From positions 26,830 to 90,829 of the forward strand of contig CACILF010000002.1 in NCBI GenBank assembly GCA_902587435.1: a DNA stretch of 64,000 nt, read 5' to 3'. The stretch comes from an uncultured Pelagibacteraceae bacterium. Its GTDB lineage: Bacteria; Pseudomonadota; Alphaproteobacteria; Pelagibacterales; Pelagibacteraceae. Numbering within the stretch: position 1 is the first letter of the stretch; each line of letters begins with the position of its first letter. The notes beneath the pieces were generated by a model that did not search any database, was not told where the DNA came from, and was given only the letters and a program-made list of their open reading frames with translations. Below, in pieces: positions 54,217-62,765 of this stretch. Made by a program: the position numbers and the translations under genes.

Positions 54217-54585
54217 TTAGGTACAACGCATTGGCGCTGACTCGCCACGCTCTTTTTTAATTCTTTCTGCTTCTTCCTGTGCTTTTTCAATTGAACTAAA
54301 AACTTTATCTTCAAACAAAATAAAAGGCTTTGCTCTATCGGCATTAAGTTGCGCCACACACCATTCTTTGCCAGGTTTTGTACACATTACCATATATGCT
54401 CCTGGTATAGGTCCATAACGTCTATTGTTTAATGTAAAAAGACACTTAGCAAGTTCAGTTAATTTATCTTCATCTAAATTTCCTAAAGCATTCTTTTCTA
54501 ATTCATTCAATGGCGTAACATTGTCAGATCCTAGTACACTTTTACCGCCAGTTCCTTCTGGTCTTGTAAATTGAGGTTTGTTCAT
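54217..54585 (-). CDS. Small conserved-looking protein coupled to the dimethylformamidase-like large subunit
   Basis: I do not recognise this 122-residue soluble protein. It has four cysteines (AKCLFTL, VMCTKPGKEWC and the C-terminal PMRCT) and a motif NNRRYGPIPGAYM. Its ATG overlaps the large-subunit stop by one base (TAATG), so the two are translated in near-equal amounts. It may be a third subunit or metal/assembly factor of the amidohydrolase. It is followed by the symporter gene 14 bp later. Confidence 0.75.
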   Translation of the reverse strand: MNKPQFTRPEGTGGKSVLGSDNVTPLNELEKNALGNLDEDKLTELAKCLFTLNNRRYGPIPGAYMVMCTKPGKEWCVAQLNADRAKPFILFEDKVFSSIEKAQEEAERIKKERGESAPMRCT

Positions 54586-56942
54586 TATGGTAATGGCCCT
54601 TCTTTTAAAAATCCTTTGATTGCATTCTCTAAAATTTTTGAAACATTATTATTATAATTGTTATAAGATAAACTTCCGCACCAAGATAATGAACCTGGTG
54701 CAAATAAAGCTCCATCATTTGGAGTTTTGTAATAAATCATGTCAGCTCTAACCATCGGGTTTTCTGTACCACCACCGTAGAAACCTCTTACTGTAAAATG
54801 AATTTCCTCATTAACTTGCATCATTAAGTTTGTGTGATTTTCAGATCTAGCTAGCAAATATGCGTTATGAGGAGTTCCAAATTCTAAATCATATCTATCA
54901 AGTTCTAAACCTGCGGCACCTCCACCTACTAAACCAAAATCTCCAATAACTTCATCTTCGCCAACTCCGTCAAAAATCCATGAACACTCTGGTCTTTTAC
55001 TATCAGGACATCTTTTATAATATGAACTGACATCAAAACCATAAGCTGTAAAAGTTAATCCACAAACCTTTGATGGTATTCTTCCTCTTGCTCTCCACAT
55101 TCCTCCATATTTTCCATCAAAAGCATTATTGTATTCTCCTGGGTTAGCGGTCCATGCTCTTGTTCCCGCCTCACCTTTTCTTACTTCAATTATATTTGGA
55201 TTGTCAGGGTGATATTCGCTTATCCAATAAAATCCATCAGAGCCTAAATAAATCCATCTTCCACCATTTAATTGATATTGTTCATATGCTGCTAACATTT
55301 TTTCTGAGCTGTATTCTGGATGAGAGCCCGTTAAAACACATTTATATCTATTTAATAATTCTACTCCTTCTAAGTGTAAATCCTCATCAGTTACCACATC
55401 GAAATCAATTTTTTTTTCTTCCAGCCAGTCAGTTAAATGCAAATCTGCATTTAATTGCCAAAGTGAAGGTGATAACCAGTGCCTATATTTAGGTCTCATG
55501 TTTAAAATTGGTCTTAATCTAGAAGAGATAGCTACACCGCTGCCATCAGAGTGCTTAGAATATGTAGATAAACCATACTCTCTATGTTCATTTAAATATA
55601 AATCTGATGCAGCTAACACTGGAACTTTTCCTGCTAGTAATTGTGCTACAACTGAATTTGTTCCTAAATTGTCGTTCGAATATGCTAAATAACTATTTGT
55701 AGGTAATACAAAACAAAGCTTAGATGTTGCTTTTCCTTTGGGTGGTTTTATTACAAACGGAATAAAATCCTCGGTTTCTGCAGATTCTTCACCATTAATT
55801 CTTAATCTTGCTGCGTAAACTCCACTTCGAATTATATCAGGAATTTTAAATGTAAAGTCTACATCCCATCTTGCATCATCTATATCATCATCATGAAAAT
55901 GAATTGCACCATATTCCTCTGGTTTGTGATGAAAAACCATTTCATCTGCAGTCCAATTATAACCTGTCATAGCTCTACAAGGTAAATTAATAATAAATCC
56001 GTTTAAATGATTAGATGTGGTATCAATTATATAAGTAGAGGCTATATTTTTTGTTATATTTGAATGAAAGTCCCACGCTCCTACTACCTCTGATCTAAGT
56101 TCAGATGTACATCCACTGTATCCTCTTGCCAAAGATTCTATCTCAGATTTCGATAAAGCTTTTTTACTCAGTCTTGGTCTATCTATTTTACCATTATAAG
56201 TTAATGTTTGCTCTGGTAATTCAATTGGACTTAAAGCTTCTTTATAATGTCCGCCATGGATATGTCTTCCTGATCTATCGTTAAGCGTACATGCTGCCAT
56301 TAAAAAAGGTGCATCATTAGCTCTAGGTTTTAAATTATTTACTGTCTCAACATAAGAAGTTGTTTCGTCTGCAGGATGAAGTAAGGACATTCCTAAGCCA
56401 CCATTTGTAGGTGTTACACAAGGTTCTTGATAAAGTTTTAATTTTCCTGTCTCAGCATCGTAAGTAGCTGCAACTAAATACCAAACTTTTCTCATTAATT
56501 CTTTTTCACTCGAAAGAGTCGTAACCTGGCCCCCTCCATCTCCAATCATGACTGATAAACATTTGTTCTCATCTATAAAAAGACCAAAGCCACTTTTAGT
56601 TTTATCATTCCATTTAGTTAAAATTCCTTGTTTACCTTTTTCTGGAGTTGTCGGAAAAATATATGCTTGTAGGGTAAAGCTAGTTGTATTTAATCTATCA
56701 TCTTGAGGTATTACTACATACGAACCACCATGAATTCTTTGATTTCTTCCTTGAAAAGTTCTGTTGCATTCAGCTCCAATTTCTTCATCTTTGTAACCAG
56801 GACCTTCGGGATTGGTATCTCCATGAATAAGTCTTACAATTTGAACATCATAGTTTTCGTTCTTTTCAGCATTAACATAAAACTTAATTTCCTCACCAGG
56901 AAAGGCTTGGTACTTGTCGCTATAGCCAGTAATTCTTAACAT
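54585..56942 (-). CDS. dmfA2: N,N-dimethylformamidase-like large subunit
   Basis: This 785-residue protein matches the large (beta) subunit of dimethylformamidase in length and layout. An N-terminal region is followed by a LamG/concanavalin-like domain (about residues 75-265, LQAYIFPTT ... GFGLFIDENKCLSVMIGD) and a C-terminal amidotransferase-like domain. The Paracoccus enzyme uses an iron bound by two tyrosines and a glutamate. NSYLAYSNDN, YGLSTYSKHSDG and TGSHPEYSSE here are probable equivalents (inference). It hydrolyses an amide C-N bond; the true substrate may be another small amide. The small subunit gene is 22 bp upstream. Confidence 0.88.
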   Translation of the reverse strand: MLRITGYSDKYQAFPGEEIKFYVNAEKNENYDVQIVRLIHGDTNPEGPGYKDEEIGAECNRTFQGRNQRIHGGSYVVIPQDDRLNTTSFTLQAYIFPTTPEKGKQGILTKWNDKTKSGFGLFIDENKCLSVMIGDGGGQVTTLSSEKELMRKVWYLVAATYDAETGKLKLYQEPCVTPTNGGLGMSLLHPADETTSYVETVNNLKPRANDAPFLMAACTLNDRSGRHIHGGHYKEALSPIELPEQTLTYNGKIDRPRLSKKALSKSEIESLARGYSGCTSELRSEVVGAWDFHSNITKNIASTYIIDTTSNHLNGFIINLPCRAMTGYNWTADEMVFHHKPEEYGAIHFHDDDIDDARWDVDFTFKIPDIIRSGVYAARLRINGEESAETEDFIPFVIKPPKGKATSKLCFVLPTNSYLAYSNDNLGTNSVVAQLLAGKVPVLAASDLYLNEHREYGLSTYSKHSDGSGVAISSRLRPILNMRPKYRHWLSPSLWQLNADLHLTDWLEEKKIDFDVVTDEDLHLEGVELLNRYKCVLTGSHPEYSSEKMLAAYEQYQLNGGRWIYLGSDGFYWISEYHPDNPNIIEVRKGEAGTRAWTANPGEYNNAFDGKYGGMWRARGRIPSKVCGLTFTAYGFDVSSYYKRCPDSKRPECSWIFDGVGEDEVIGDFGLVGGGAAGLELDRYDLEFGTPHNAYLLARSENHTNLMMQVNEEIHFTVRGFYGGGTENPMVRADMIYYKTPNDGALFAPGSLSWCGSLSYNNYNNNVSKILENAIKGFLKEGPLP

Positions 56943-56964
56943 TATAAAAACCTCAATAAATTAA

Positions 56965-57384
56965 TCATCCACCGTGCCTTTCAAGTAAATCTACAACTCT
57001 TTTTAAAAATATAGCATGTTCACATGCTTCTTCTGAAGAGAATGACTCTTCTAAAATTTCTACAGGTTGGCCTCTTACTCCGGTTACAATTCCAATTCTA
57101 TAGTCTTGAAAATCTTTTTTACATATAGTTACATACTTTTTGATATGCATTGGTTGTCTTCTAAGTTTGTCTAAAACTATTTGTAATTCTTTACTATGTT
57201 CAACCATTGGCTGACCTTTATGAGGTTGCGCAGCTTTACCAACTGGACATGCTCTGTGTTCTTCAATTAACTTGTTTCGCATTTTTTCATCTCTTAGCAG
57301 AGGTAAAACATATTTTTCAGTTATAAAATCATCGGTGCTAGTATGTCCTAGATCTAGCTGAACACCTGTTTTATCTTTTTTCAT
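56965..57384 (-). CDS. dmfA1: N,N-dimethylformamidase-like small subunit
   Basis: This 139-residue protein resembles the small (alpha) subunit of dimethylformamidase (about 132 residues). Shared landmarks are EEHRACPVGK, then LRRQPMHIKKYVTICKKDFQDYRI, and a C-terminal helix AIFLKRVVDLLERH. In the known enzyme the small subunit wraps the large one in an alpha2beta2 or higher assembly. It lies between the alpha/beta hydrolase gene (21 bp) and the large-subunit gene (22 bp), which is the usual small-then-large order. Confidence 0.83.
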   Translation of the reverse strand: MKKDKTGVQLDLGHTSTDDFITEKYVLPLLRDEKMRNKLIEEHRACPVGKAAQPHKGQPMVEHSKELQIVLDKLRRQPMHIKKYVTICKKDFQDYRIGIVTGVRGQPVEILEESFSSEEACEHAIFLKRVVDLLERHGG

Positions 57385-57405
57385 ATTTAACCTCTTCGTT
57401 AATAC

Positions 57406-58260
57406 TTACTTGTTAGTTCTTTCTTGAATTATTTTTAAAGCCTCAATCAAATAAACCCTAAATACTTCATGATTTTCACTCATTGGGAAATGTCCAATAT
57501 CGGTCATTTCTATATAAACGCCTCCTTTTATCTGCCTTGCTGTATTTTCTGTTGCTTCTGGAGGAGTTAAGTAATCATAAGTACCCGTTAACATTATTAC
57601 TGGACATTTATGTCCATCAATATTTTTTAATTCATTTCTCAAATCGTGATCAACTGAATAAAAGTATAAATCTCCCTTAAATGCCTCTGACCCTTGAGTG
57701 TAGTAATGCCAAGTCAACCATCTATCTTTATCTGGTGATTGTGGTGCCATTAGATCCCAAGTTCCACTTGCACAAACCTGTGCCGCATTAGCGTGTGGAT
57801 GTCTCCACCAGTCCAAGTAAAATCCTGGAGCGTAATCAGCAGCCTCAACTGGTATAACTGCTCTAAATTTATTTGGATGTCTTAAAGCAAGTTGCAGAGC
57901 TACATTGCCTCCAAATGAAGATCCCATAAATATTGGATCTTTTAAATTTAAAGCTTCACATAATTTCACAATAAAATTACAATAATGTTCTGCAGTTAAT
58001 TTATACTCTTCTTTCCACCATTCTTTATTGTGTGGTGGGTCAGATTTACCATGTCTAGGTAAATCATACGCTATAACATTATAATTTTTTGTTATTTCTT
58101 CATCTTCTAAAAGTCCTCGCCACTGGTGGTTATGACATCCAGCTGTGTGCTGACAAACTAAAGGAATTCCTTTTCCGTTTTGTAAATAGAAAACTTTATA
58201 TTCACAGTCATCTACCTCTATAGTTACATAACGTCCTACAACATCGTGGTGCTTTACCAT
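57406..58260 (-). CDS. Alpha/beta hydrolase
   Basis: This 284-residue protein has the nucleophile elbow GSSFGG, an oxyanion region VCQHTAGCHNHQW, the acid in TGTYDYLTPP and the histidine in IGHFPMSE, giving a complete Ser-Asp-His triad. The length is typical of carboxylesterase or C-C hydrolase types. It lies inside the dimethylformamidase-like operon, so it may process an ester, amide or lactone in the same pathway. The substrate is unknown. Confidence 0.88.
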   Translation of the reverse strand: MVKHHDVVGRYVTIEVDDCEYKVFYLQNGKGIPLVCQHTAGCHNHQWRGLLEDEEITKNYNVIAYDLPRHGKSDPPHNKEWWKEEYKLTAEHYCNFIVKLCEALNLKDPIFMGSSFGGNVALQLALRHPNKFRAVIPVEAADYAPGFYLDWWRHPHANAAQVCASGTWDLMAPQSPDKDRWLTWHYYTQGSEAFKGDLYFYSVDHDLRNELKNIDGHKCPVIMLTGTYDYLTPPEATENTARQIKGGVYIEMTDIGHFPMSENHEVFRVYLIEALKIIQERTNK

Positions 58261-58291
58261 TTAATTTCTCCCTTTAAATTAAAATATCTCA

Positions 58292-58681
58292 TTAAACTGG
58301 AACTCCTATTTTTCTTAAGAGTTCAAATTGAACTGTAAAATTTCTTAAATTTTTCATTAAAATTAAGTGATTGCCTTCAATTTTTAGATCTTTTAAAAAG
58401 CTTGCAGACCATATTCCATGATACATTGGCTTGGGCATAGGTTGTCCAAATTCTCTCCATGTTTGTGCTGAAGCTCTTAAAGCAAAATCATATGGATCTA
58501 ATGGGGATGGACTTGTATTAATATTTTTTACTTTACCGTCGTGCATTTCAATTATTACTTTTGCTTTTTCCATATCAAACATAAAAGAGCATGTGTAATA
58601 TTTTGCCATTGCTTTAATGGTCTCATCACCATTTGTAAGATCTTCATATTTTTTTGCCCAATTTTCTATTTCCGTGCTCAT
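58292..58681 (-). CDS. Hypothetical protein, possible SCP2-like fold
   Basis: This 129-residue protein has no signal peptide or membrane segment. The pattern DMEKAKVIIEMHDGKVKNIN followed by DPYDFALRASAQTWREF and a C-terminal LKIEGNHLILMKNLRNF is reminiscent of SCP2-type lipid-binding folds, but I am not sure. It sits between the flotillin gene (17 bp) and the alpha/beta hydrolase gene (31 bp) in the rhodopsin-led operon. Function cannot be assigned. Confidence 0.72.
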   Translation of the reverse strand: MSTEIENWAKKYEDLTNGDETIKAMAKYYTCSFMFDMEKAKVIIEMHDGKVKNINTSPSPLDPYDFALRASAQTWREFGQPMPKPMYHGIWSASFLKDLKIEGNHLILMKNLRNFTVQFELLRKIGVPV

Positions 58682-58698
58682 AAAATATTTAATTTAAG

Positions 58699-60687
58699 TT
58701 ATTTGTTTTTTGGATTATTGGCTCCTTTTAAATTTTTTGCATCTTCACCAAAGTTCATATGATAATCTTTCTTTGGATTTCCATAATCACCAAGGATATT
58801 TCGGATGTTACTAATTTCTCCAGGATTCATTCCAATTTCTTTAAGAAGACTATCTAAAAACGGTTGATGAGCTCTATATCTTAAAGCTGAACTAACTACA
58901 TTGTCTGCCAAGTTTCCTCCTCCACTTTTAGATCCACCAGAAGTACCTGATCCGCCACCTCCCGAAGGTGAAACACTTGTTCCGCTAAATCCAGGAAGAC
59001 CGCTGACATCTACAATTTTAATGTCACCAATGTTTGCCATAGGTTTAACGCTTTCTCTAATAATTGATTCAATTTTTTCAGCAAGTTTTATTCTTAATGC
59101 ACTTCTTCTATTTGCATCACTTCTTACATTCTCAGCAAGATTTAACGCTTCTTTACCTGCAGCATCTATTTCGTATCTTAATTTAGCAGCCATAGTTGCA
59201 TGTTTATCTTGTTCAGCTTTTGCAGATGCCTCAATTACATCTACTTGTTTAATACCTTCAGCTTTTTCAATGTATCTAGTTGAATTAGCTTTTTCTTCAG
59301 CTTCTATAGCTTTAGCTCTGGTATTTTGTTCCTCAGCTTTTGATGCAAGAACTTCTTTAGATTTTTCAATTATCTCTAACTCTTTTTGGTGTTCCTCAAT
59401 TTGCAACCTCTTAGCCTTTTCAATATCTAAAGTTCTAACTTCTTTTTCTGATTCAATTCTATGTGAATCTATATTTCTCTGCTGAGCAATTTTAGCATTT
59501 TTAATTTCTTGTTCAGAAATTATTTGTGCTTCCTCAGCTTCTTTTTGTCTTTCCGATTGCTCTTTTATTATTGATGTTTTTTCTTGAGCTCGTTTAATAT
59601 CAACTAATCTTTGTTTTTCTAAACGTGCATATTCACTTTCTTTATCTAAATTTAAAATCTTAACTTCAGTTTCAAGATCTTTTTGCCTTATATCAAGAGC
59701 TGAATTTTTTTCTAATTCATTTTGTTCTTTTCTTCTCTTTTCGATTTCCTCAATCAATCTTGTTTCCGTGAGTTTTCTTTCAACTTCAATAACTTGGTTT
59801 TGAGAAATTTTTGCAACTTCAATTGCCTCTTGGCTTTTTATTTCTGCTTCTTCTGCTTCTCTTTCTTTTTCTGCTCTTTGTTTTATTGACTCAGTTTTTT
59901 CGTTAGCCTTTTGAATAGAAACTTCTCTTTCCTGTTTAAATTTTGAAAACTCTTCATTTTTTTTAATTTCTAATTCTTTTTGAATTGTTTCTAAATTCTT
60001 ATTTTCAATAGAAATTTTTGTATCTTGAGTAATGTCATTTCTTTTCTTTTTTCTAGTTTCAATTTGCTCAGTCAGTTGTGTTAAACCTTGTGAGTCAAAA
60101 GTATTAGCTGGATTAAATTGTTCTATTGGAGTTTGGTCCAAAGAAATTATTGAAACCGTTTCTAATGCTAAACCTGTATGACCAATTGATCCGTCAGCAA
60201 TTTTTGTAACTTCTTTTACAAACTGTCCTCTATTCTCTTGTATTTCATCTAGAGTCATTTTTGCAGCAACCTCTCCTAATGCATCTGCGAAACGTCCTTG
60301 AACTACTTCTCTTAAATGTTCAGGATCGAGTGTTCTATTACCTAAAGTTTGTGCAGCAGTTGAAACAGCTCTTGGATCAGGTGGAACTTTTGTAAAAAAT
60401 TCCGTAACAAGCTCTGCTCTCATTCTATCTTTTGTTATCAAAGATTTATCGCCTCCTCTTTTTATAGTAATACTTAATGTTCGCATACCTACTTGAGTGA
60501 TATTATGAATAATTGGTAAAACAAATGCACCGCCGGATATAACAACTTTCTCCCCGAGCATTCCTGTTCTTACAAAAGAAACTTCTTTCGAAGATCTTCT
60601 GTATAGCCAATGCAATAAATAAACTATAATCGCTATTGCAAGTGCTAATAAAATTATCGCTGCTATTATATCTGCTCCTCTAGTCAT
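58699..60687 (-). CDS. SPFH/flotillin-family membrane scaffold protein (YqiK-like)
   Basis: This 662-residue protein has one N-terminal membrane segment (about residues 8-28), an SPFH/band-7 domain (about 30-210, ISGGAFVLPIIHNITQVGMRTL) and a long coiled coil (about 215-540). The coiled coil contains a tandem duplication: ANEKTESIKQRAEKEREAEEAEI is repeated about 108 residues later as AQEKTSIIKEQSERQKEAEEAQI. A glycine/serine-rich linker (GGGGSGTSGGSKSGGG) precedes a short C-terminal domain. Flotillins form oligomeric rings organising membrane microdomains. Strong ribosome site (AAGGAGGAACAATT). It lies 18 bp after the rhodopsin gene. Confidence 0.92.
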   Translation of the reverse strand: MTRGADIIAAIILLALAIAIIVYLLHWLYRRSSKEVSFVRTGMLGEKVVISGGAFVLPIIHNITQVGMRTLSITIKRGGDKSLITKDRMRAELVTEFFTKVPPDPRAVSTAAQTLGNRTLDPEHLREVVQGRFADALGEVAAKMTLDEIQENRGQFVKEVTKIADGSIGHTGLALETVSIISLDQTPIEQFNPANTFDSQGLTQLTEQIETRKKKRNDITQDTKISIENKNLETIQKELEIKKNEEFSKFKQEREVSIQKANEKTESIKQRAEKEREAEEAEIKSQEAIEVAKISQNQVIEVERKLTETRLIEEIEKRRKEQNELEKNSALDIRQKDLETEVKILNLDKESEYARLEKQRLVDIKRAQEKTSIIKEQSERQKEAEEAQIISEQEIKNAKIAQQRNIDSHRIESEKEVRTLDIEKAKRLQIEEHQKELEIIEKSKEVLASKAEEQNTRAKAIEAEEKANSTRYIEKAEGIKQVDVIEASAKAEQDKHATMAAKLRYEIDAAGKEALNLAENVRSDANRRSALRIKLAEKIESIIRESVKPMANIGDIKIVDVSGLPGFSGTSVSPSGGGGSGTSGGSKSGGGNLADNVVSSALRYRAHQPFLDSLLKEIGMNPGEISNIRNILGDYGNPKKDYHMNFGEDAKNLKGANNPKNK

Positions 60688-60705
60688 AATTGTTCCTCCT
60701 TAAAT

Positions 60706-61404
60706 CTAAGTACCTTTCTGTGTGTCTTGTTTTGCTGCGCTATAAATTATCATTCCAAATATTATTTTATTTAAAAAATCAGCTAGGTTATAAATTACAT
60801 TTAGACTATTTATGTTTGCTCCTCCCGCCAGATGTTCAATAAAATATCCGATATGATAAATTGAAAAACCTATTGTTATAATTAGTCTATTTGCAAAAAA
60901 AGCCATTTGAACATTTTCGTTGCCACAAGAAGCATTTTTTCTTCCTGTGTCACCCATATAAAGTTCACCTATTATGTACAACCATCCAACTATACCAACC
61001 AAAAATCCTAGAGTTACACTCATGTAGCCATAAGCTCCTAGAAGTTGAGCAATAACCCAAACCAAAGTACCAACCAATAAACGCCAAAACATTCCTCTTT
61101 TGATGTCGGTAACTGAATTTAGCATCACATAAAAAGTTAAAATTGTTAATGGAAAAGTAAGAAGCCAATCAATATATCTTAATGCTATTGGTGCTTGTCC
61201 ATTTAATACCCATAAATTTTTTGCGTAGAAATAATGTATGGATGACATCAAAGCGATCACTCCAACAATGTTCATTACTGTAGCCCATCGATTTGATAAT
61301 CGCCCTCTCTCTAAAAAGAAAAATATTGCTGCACCTATCATTGCAACAGAAATTAGCCAAAAAGATCCTCCGACTATATCCTGTGGTAATAATAGCTTAT
61401 TCAT
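60706..61404 (-). CDS. Proteorhodopsin-family retinal protein with D-T-T motif
   Basis: This 232-residue, seven-helix microbial rhodopsin aligns with proteorhodopsin at a constant offset of 18. H57 equals H75, R76 is conserved, D79 equals the acceptor D97, T83 equals T101, D209 equals D227, and the retinal lysine is K213 (NLADFLNKIIFG). The proton-donor position 108 is threonine (T90) instead of glutamate, and the colour-tuning position 105 is threonine (T87) instead of leucine or glutamine. There is no signal peptide: the first helix begins at about residue 12, and an upstream in-frame stop fixes the start. No retinal synthesis genes are in the window. It is the first gene of a minus-strand run reaching 50111. 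Confidence 0.93.
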   Translation of the reverse strand: MNKLLLPQDIVGGSFWLISVAMIGAAIFFFLERGRLSNRWATVMNIVGVIALMSSIHYFYAKNLWVLNGQAPIALRYIDWLLTFPLTILTFYVMLNSVTDIKRGMFWRLLVGTLVWVIAQLLGAYGYMSVTLGFLVGIVGWLYIIGELYMGDTGRKNASCGNENVQMAFFANRLIITIGFSIYHIGYFIEHLAGGANINSLNVIYNLADFLNKIIFGMIIYSAAKQDTQKGT

Positions 61405-61641
61405 AAGTCCGCATTTCTCCCTTTATAATAATAACCTAATTAAATAGAGAGTTTCTCATAAATCAAATTAAAAATATCATATTTTTTTTAGTTATATTTT
61501 TTAGAAGGTTTATAAACTATTATTTTCAACGAAAAAAAAAGTTTTAATATTAAAATACAATCTTTGGTAGAAATTTTTTTTAAACTTAAATTAAAATAAT
61601 AATTTTATTTCGAGAAACATTTAATAATTATAATATGAAGA
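61405..61641. promoter_or_regulatory. Divergent intergenic region, rhodopsin/ParA-like
   Basis: This 237-bp gap, the longest in the window, must hold promoters for both the rhodopsin-led operon and the plus-strand group. It is extremely AT-rich with long T and A runs, so -10-like boxes are everywhere and I cannot choose. On the minus strand AAGGGAG lies 12 bases before the rhodopsin ATG, with a five-codon upstream frame (ATGCGGACTTATGAATAA) overlapping that start. On the plus strand TATAAT (61629-61634) lies 7 bases before the ParA ATG. No RNA gene is seen. Confidence 0.4.
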
Positions 61642-62280
61642 ATGCTCTCTAAAGTTATAACTATTTCACAACAAAAAGGTGGGACAGGTAAAACAACTTT
61701 GGCTGTTCATTTAGCTATGGGGTTTATAAAATATCATAACTTTAAAGTAGCAGTTGTTGATACTGATCCACAAGGAAGTCTTGGAAAATGGTTTATGATA
61801 AGATCAGAAAACAAAATAGCAAATGATAATTTAACTTTTAAAACTGCAAGTTTATGGGGTGCGCAATACGAGTCTAAAACATTAAAAAAAGACCACGACG
61901 TAGTTATTATTGATACGCCACCAAAAATTGAATCTGATGCTCGTCCTTCTATAGAAGCTTCCGACTTAGTGTTAATTCCTATGAGTCCATCTCATGTTGA
62001 TTTTTGGGCTACTGAAGCAATTATAGATATTGCAAAAAAAGCAAATAAAAAAATAATGATACAAATAAATAGAGCTAACCAAAGATCAAAACTTATTATT
62101 AAAACAAACGATTATATAAAGAGTCTAAATGTACCATCGGTAGAAACAATTATTGGCAATAGACAAATTTATGCATCATCTATGGGTGAAGGAAAAACTG
62201 CAATTGAAAAACAAAGAAAAGGTAGTGCTGTAGACGAAATAAAAAAACTTTCTGACCAAATTTTATCTGAATTAAATTAA
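61642..62280 (+). CDS. Orphan ParA/MinD-like ATPase
   Basis: This 212-residue P-loop ATPase has the deviant Walker A QQKGGTGKTTLA, DTDPQGSLGKW and Walker B-like VVIIDTPP. The length matches the small orphan ParA group common in alphaproteobacteria rather than chromosomal ParA (about 260). No parB or parS-like site is visible nearby. Such ATPases position cellular cargo; the cargo is unknown here. It lies 2 bp before a thioesterase gene, which is probably not functionally related. Confidence 0.88.
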   Translation: MLSKVITISQQKGGTGKTTLAVHLAMGFIKYHNFKVAVVDTDPQGSLGKWFMIRSENKIANDNLTFKTASLWGAQYESKTLKKDHDVVIIDTPPKIESDARPSIEASDLVLIPMSPSHVDFWATEAIIDIAKKANKKIMIQINRANQRSKLIIKTNDYIKSLNVPSVETIIGNRQIYASSMGEGKTAIEKQRKGSAVDEIKKLSDQILSELN

Positions 62281-62282
62281 TA

Positions 62283-62750
62283 ATGTCTCTTCTTCTGAAA
62301 ACTACAAAAATAATTAATGATTGGACTGATTACAACGGTCACATGAATTTAGCTTATTATATTTTAGTCTTTGACCAAAGCGCAGAAGTAATTTTATCAA
62401 AATTTAAAATGGGTGAACAATCTGCAAAAATAGAAAAAAAAAGTACAATGGTTGTTGAAACTCACACTACTTATAACAATGAAGTAAAAGAAGGTGAAGA
62501 AGTTGATGTTTTCATTTCTAATTTTGATCACGACAAAAAAAGACTACATTATAAACTGGAAATGTACAAAAAAAGTAAAAATATTTTGTCTGCAACAACT
62601 GAGGTTTTGTCTTTATATATTGATCTAAATCATAGAATAGTTGCTGAATTTGAAGAAGAAAAACTAATGATAATGGATCAATTTATCAAAGAAAATAAAT
62701 CAAAATTTAAAATTGATAACTTGCAATTTTCAAATAAACTTAAGAAATAA
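62283..62750 (+). CDS. Hot-dog-fold acyl-CoA thioesterase (possible betainyl-CoA thioesterase)
   Basis: This 155-residue 4HBT-type thioesterase has the active-site segment NDWTDYNGHMNLAYY with D16 and H20, followed by VVETHTTYNNEV. It resembles the thioesterase domain attached to carnitine dehydrogenases, which releases glycine betaine from betainyl-CoA made by BKACE. That would complete the carnitine module at 29.7-36 kb, though it is 27 kb away. Other short acyl-CoA substrates are possible. It is cytoplasmic and 15 bp before the TauD-like gene. Confidence 0.8.
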   Translation: MSLLLKTTKIINDWTDYNGHMNLAYYILVFDQSAEVILSKFKMGEQSAKIEKKSTMVVETHTTYNNEVKEGEEVDVFISNFDHDKKRLHYKLEMYKKSKNILSATTEVLSLYIDLNHRIVAEFEEEKLMIMDQFIKENKSKFKIDNLQFSNKLKK

Positions 62751-62765
62751 TTAAAAAAAATACAC

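Noticed and set aside
58901-59485. 194-residue plus-strand ORF opposite the flotillin coiled coil
   Set aside because: The codon-repetitive coiled coil of the real gene creates a serine/alanine-rich antisense frame; no independent support.
58699-61404. Rhodopsin as a classic sensory rhodopsin with a transducer partner
   Set aside because: The neighbouring gene is a flotillin without methyl-accepting or HAMP domains; no transducer is visible.
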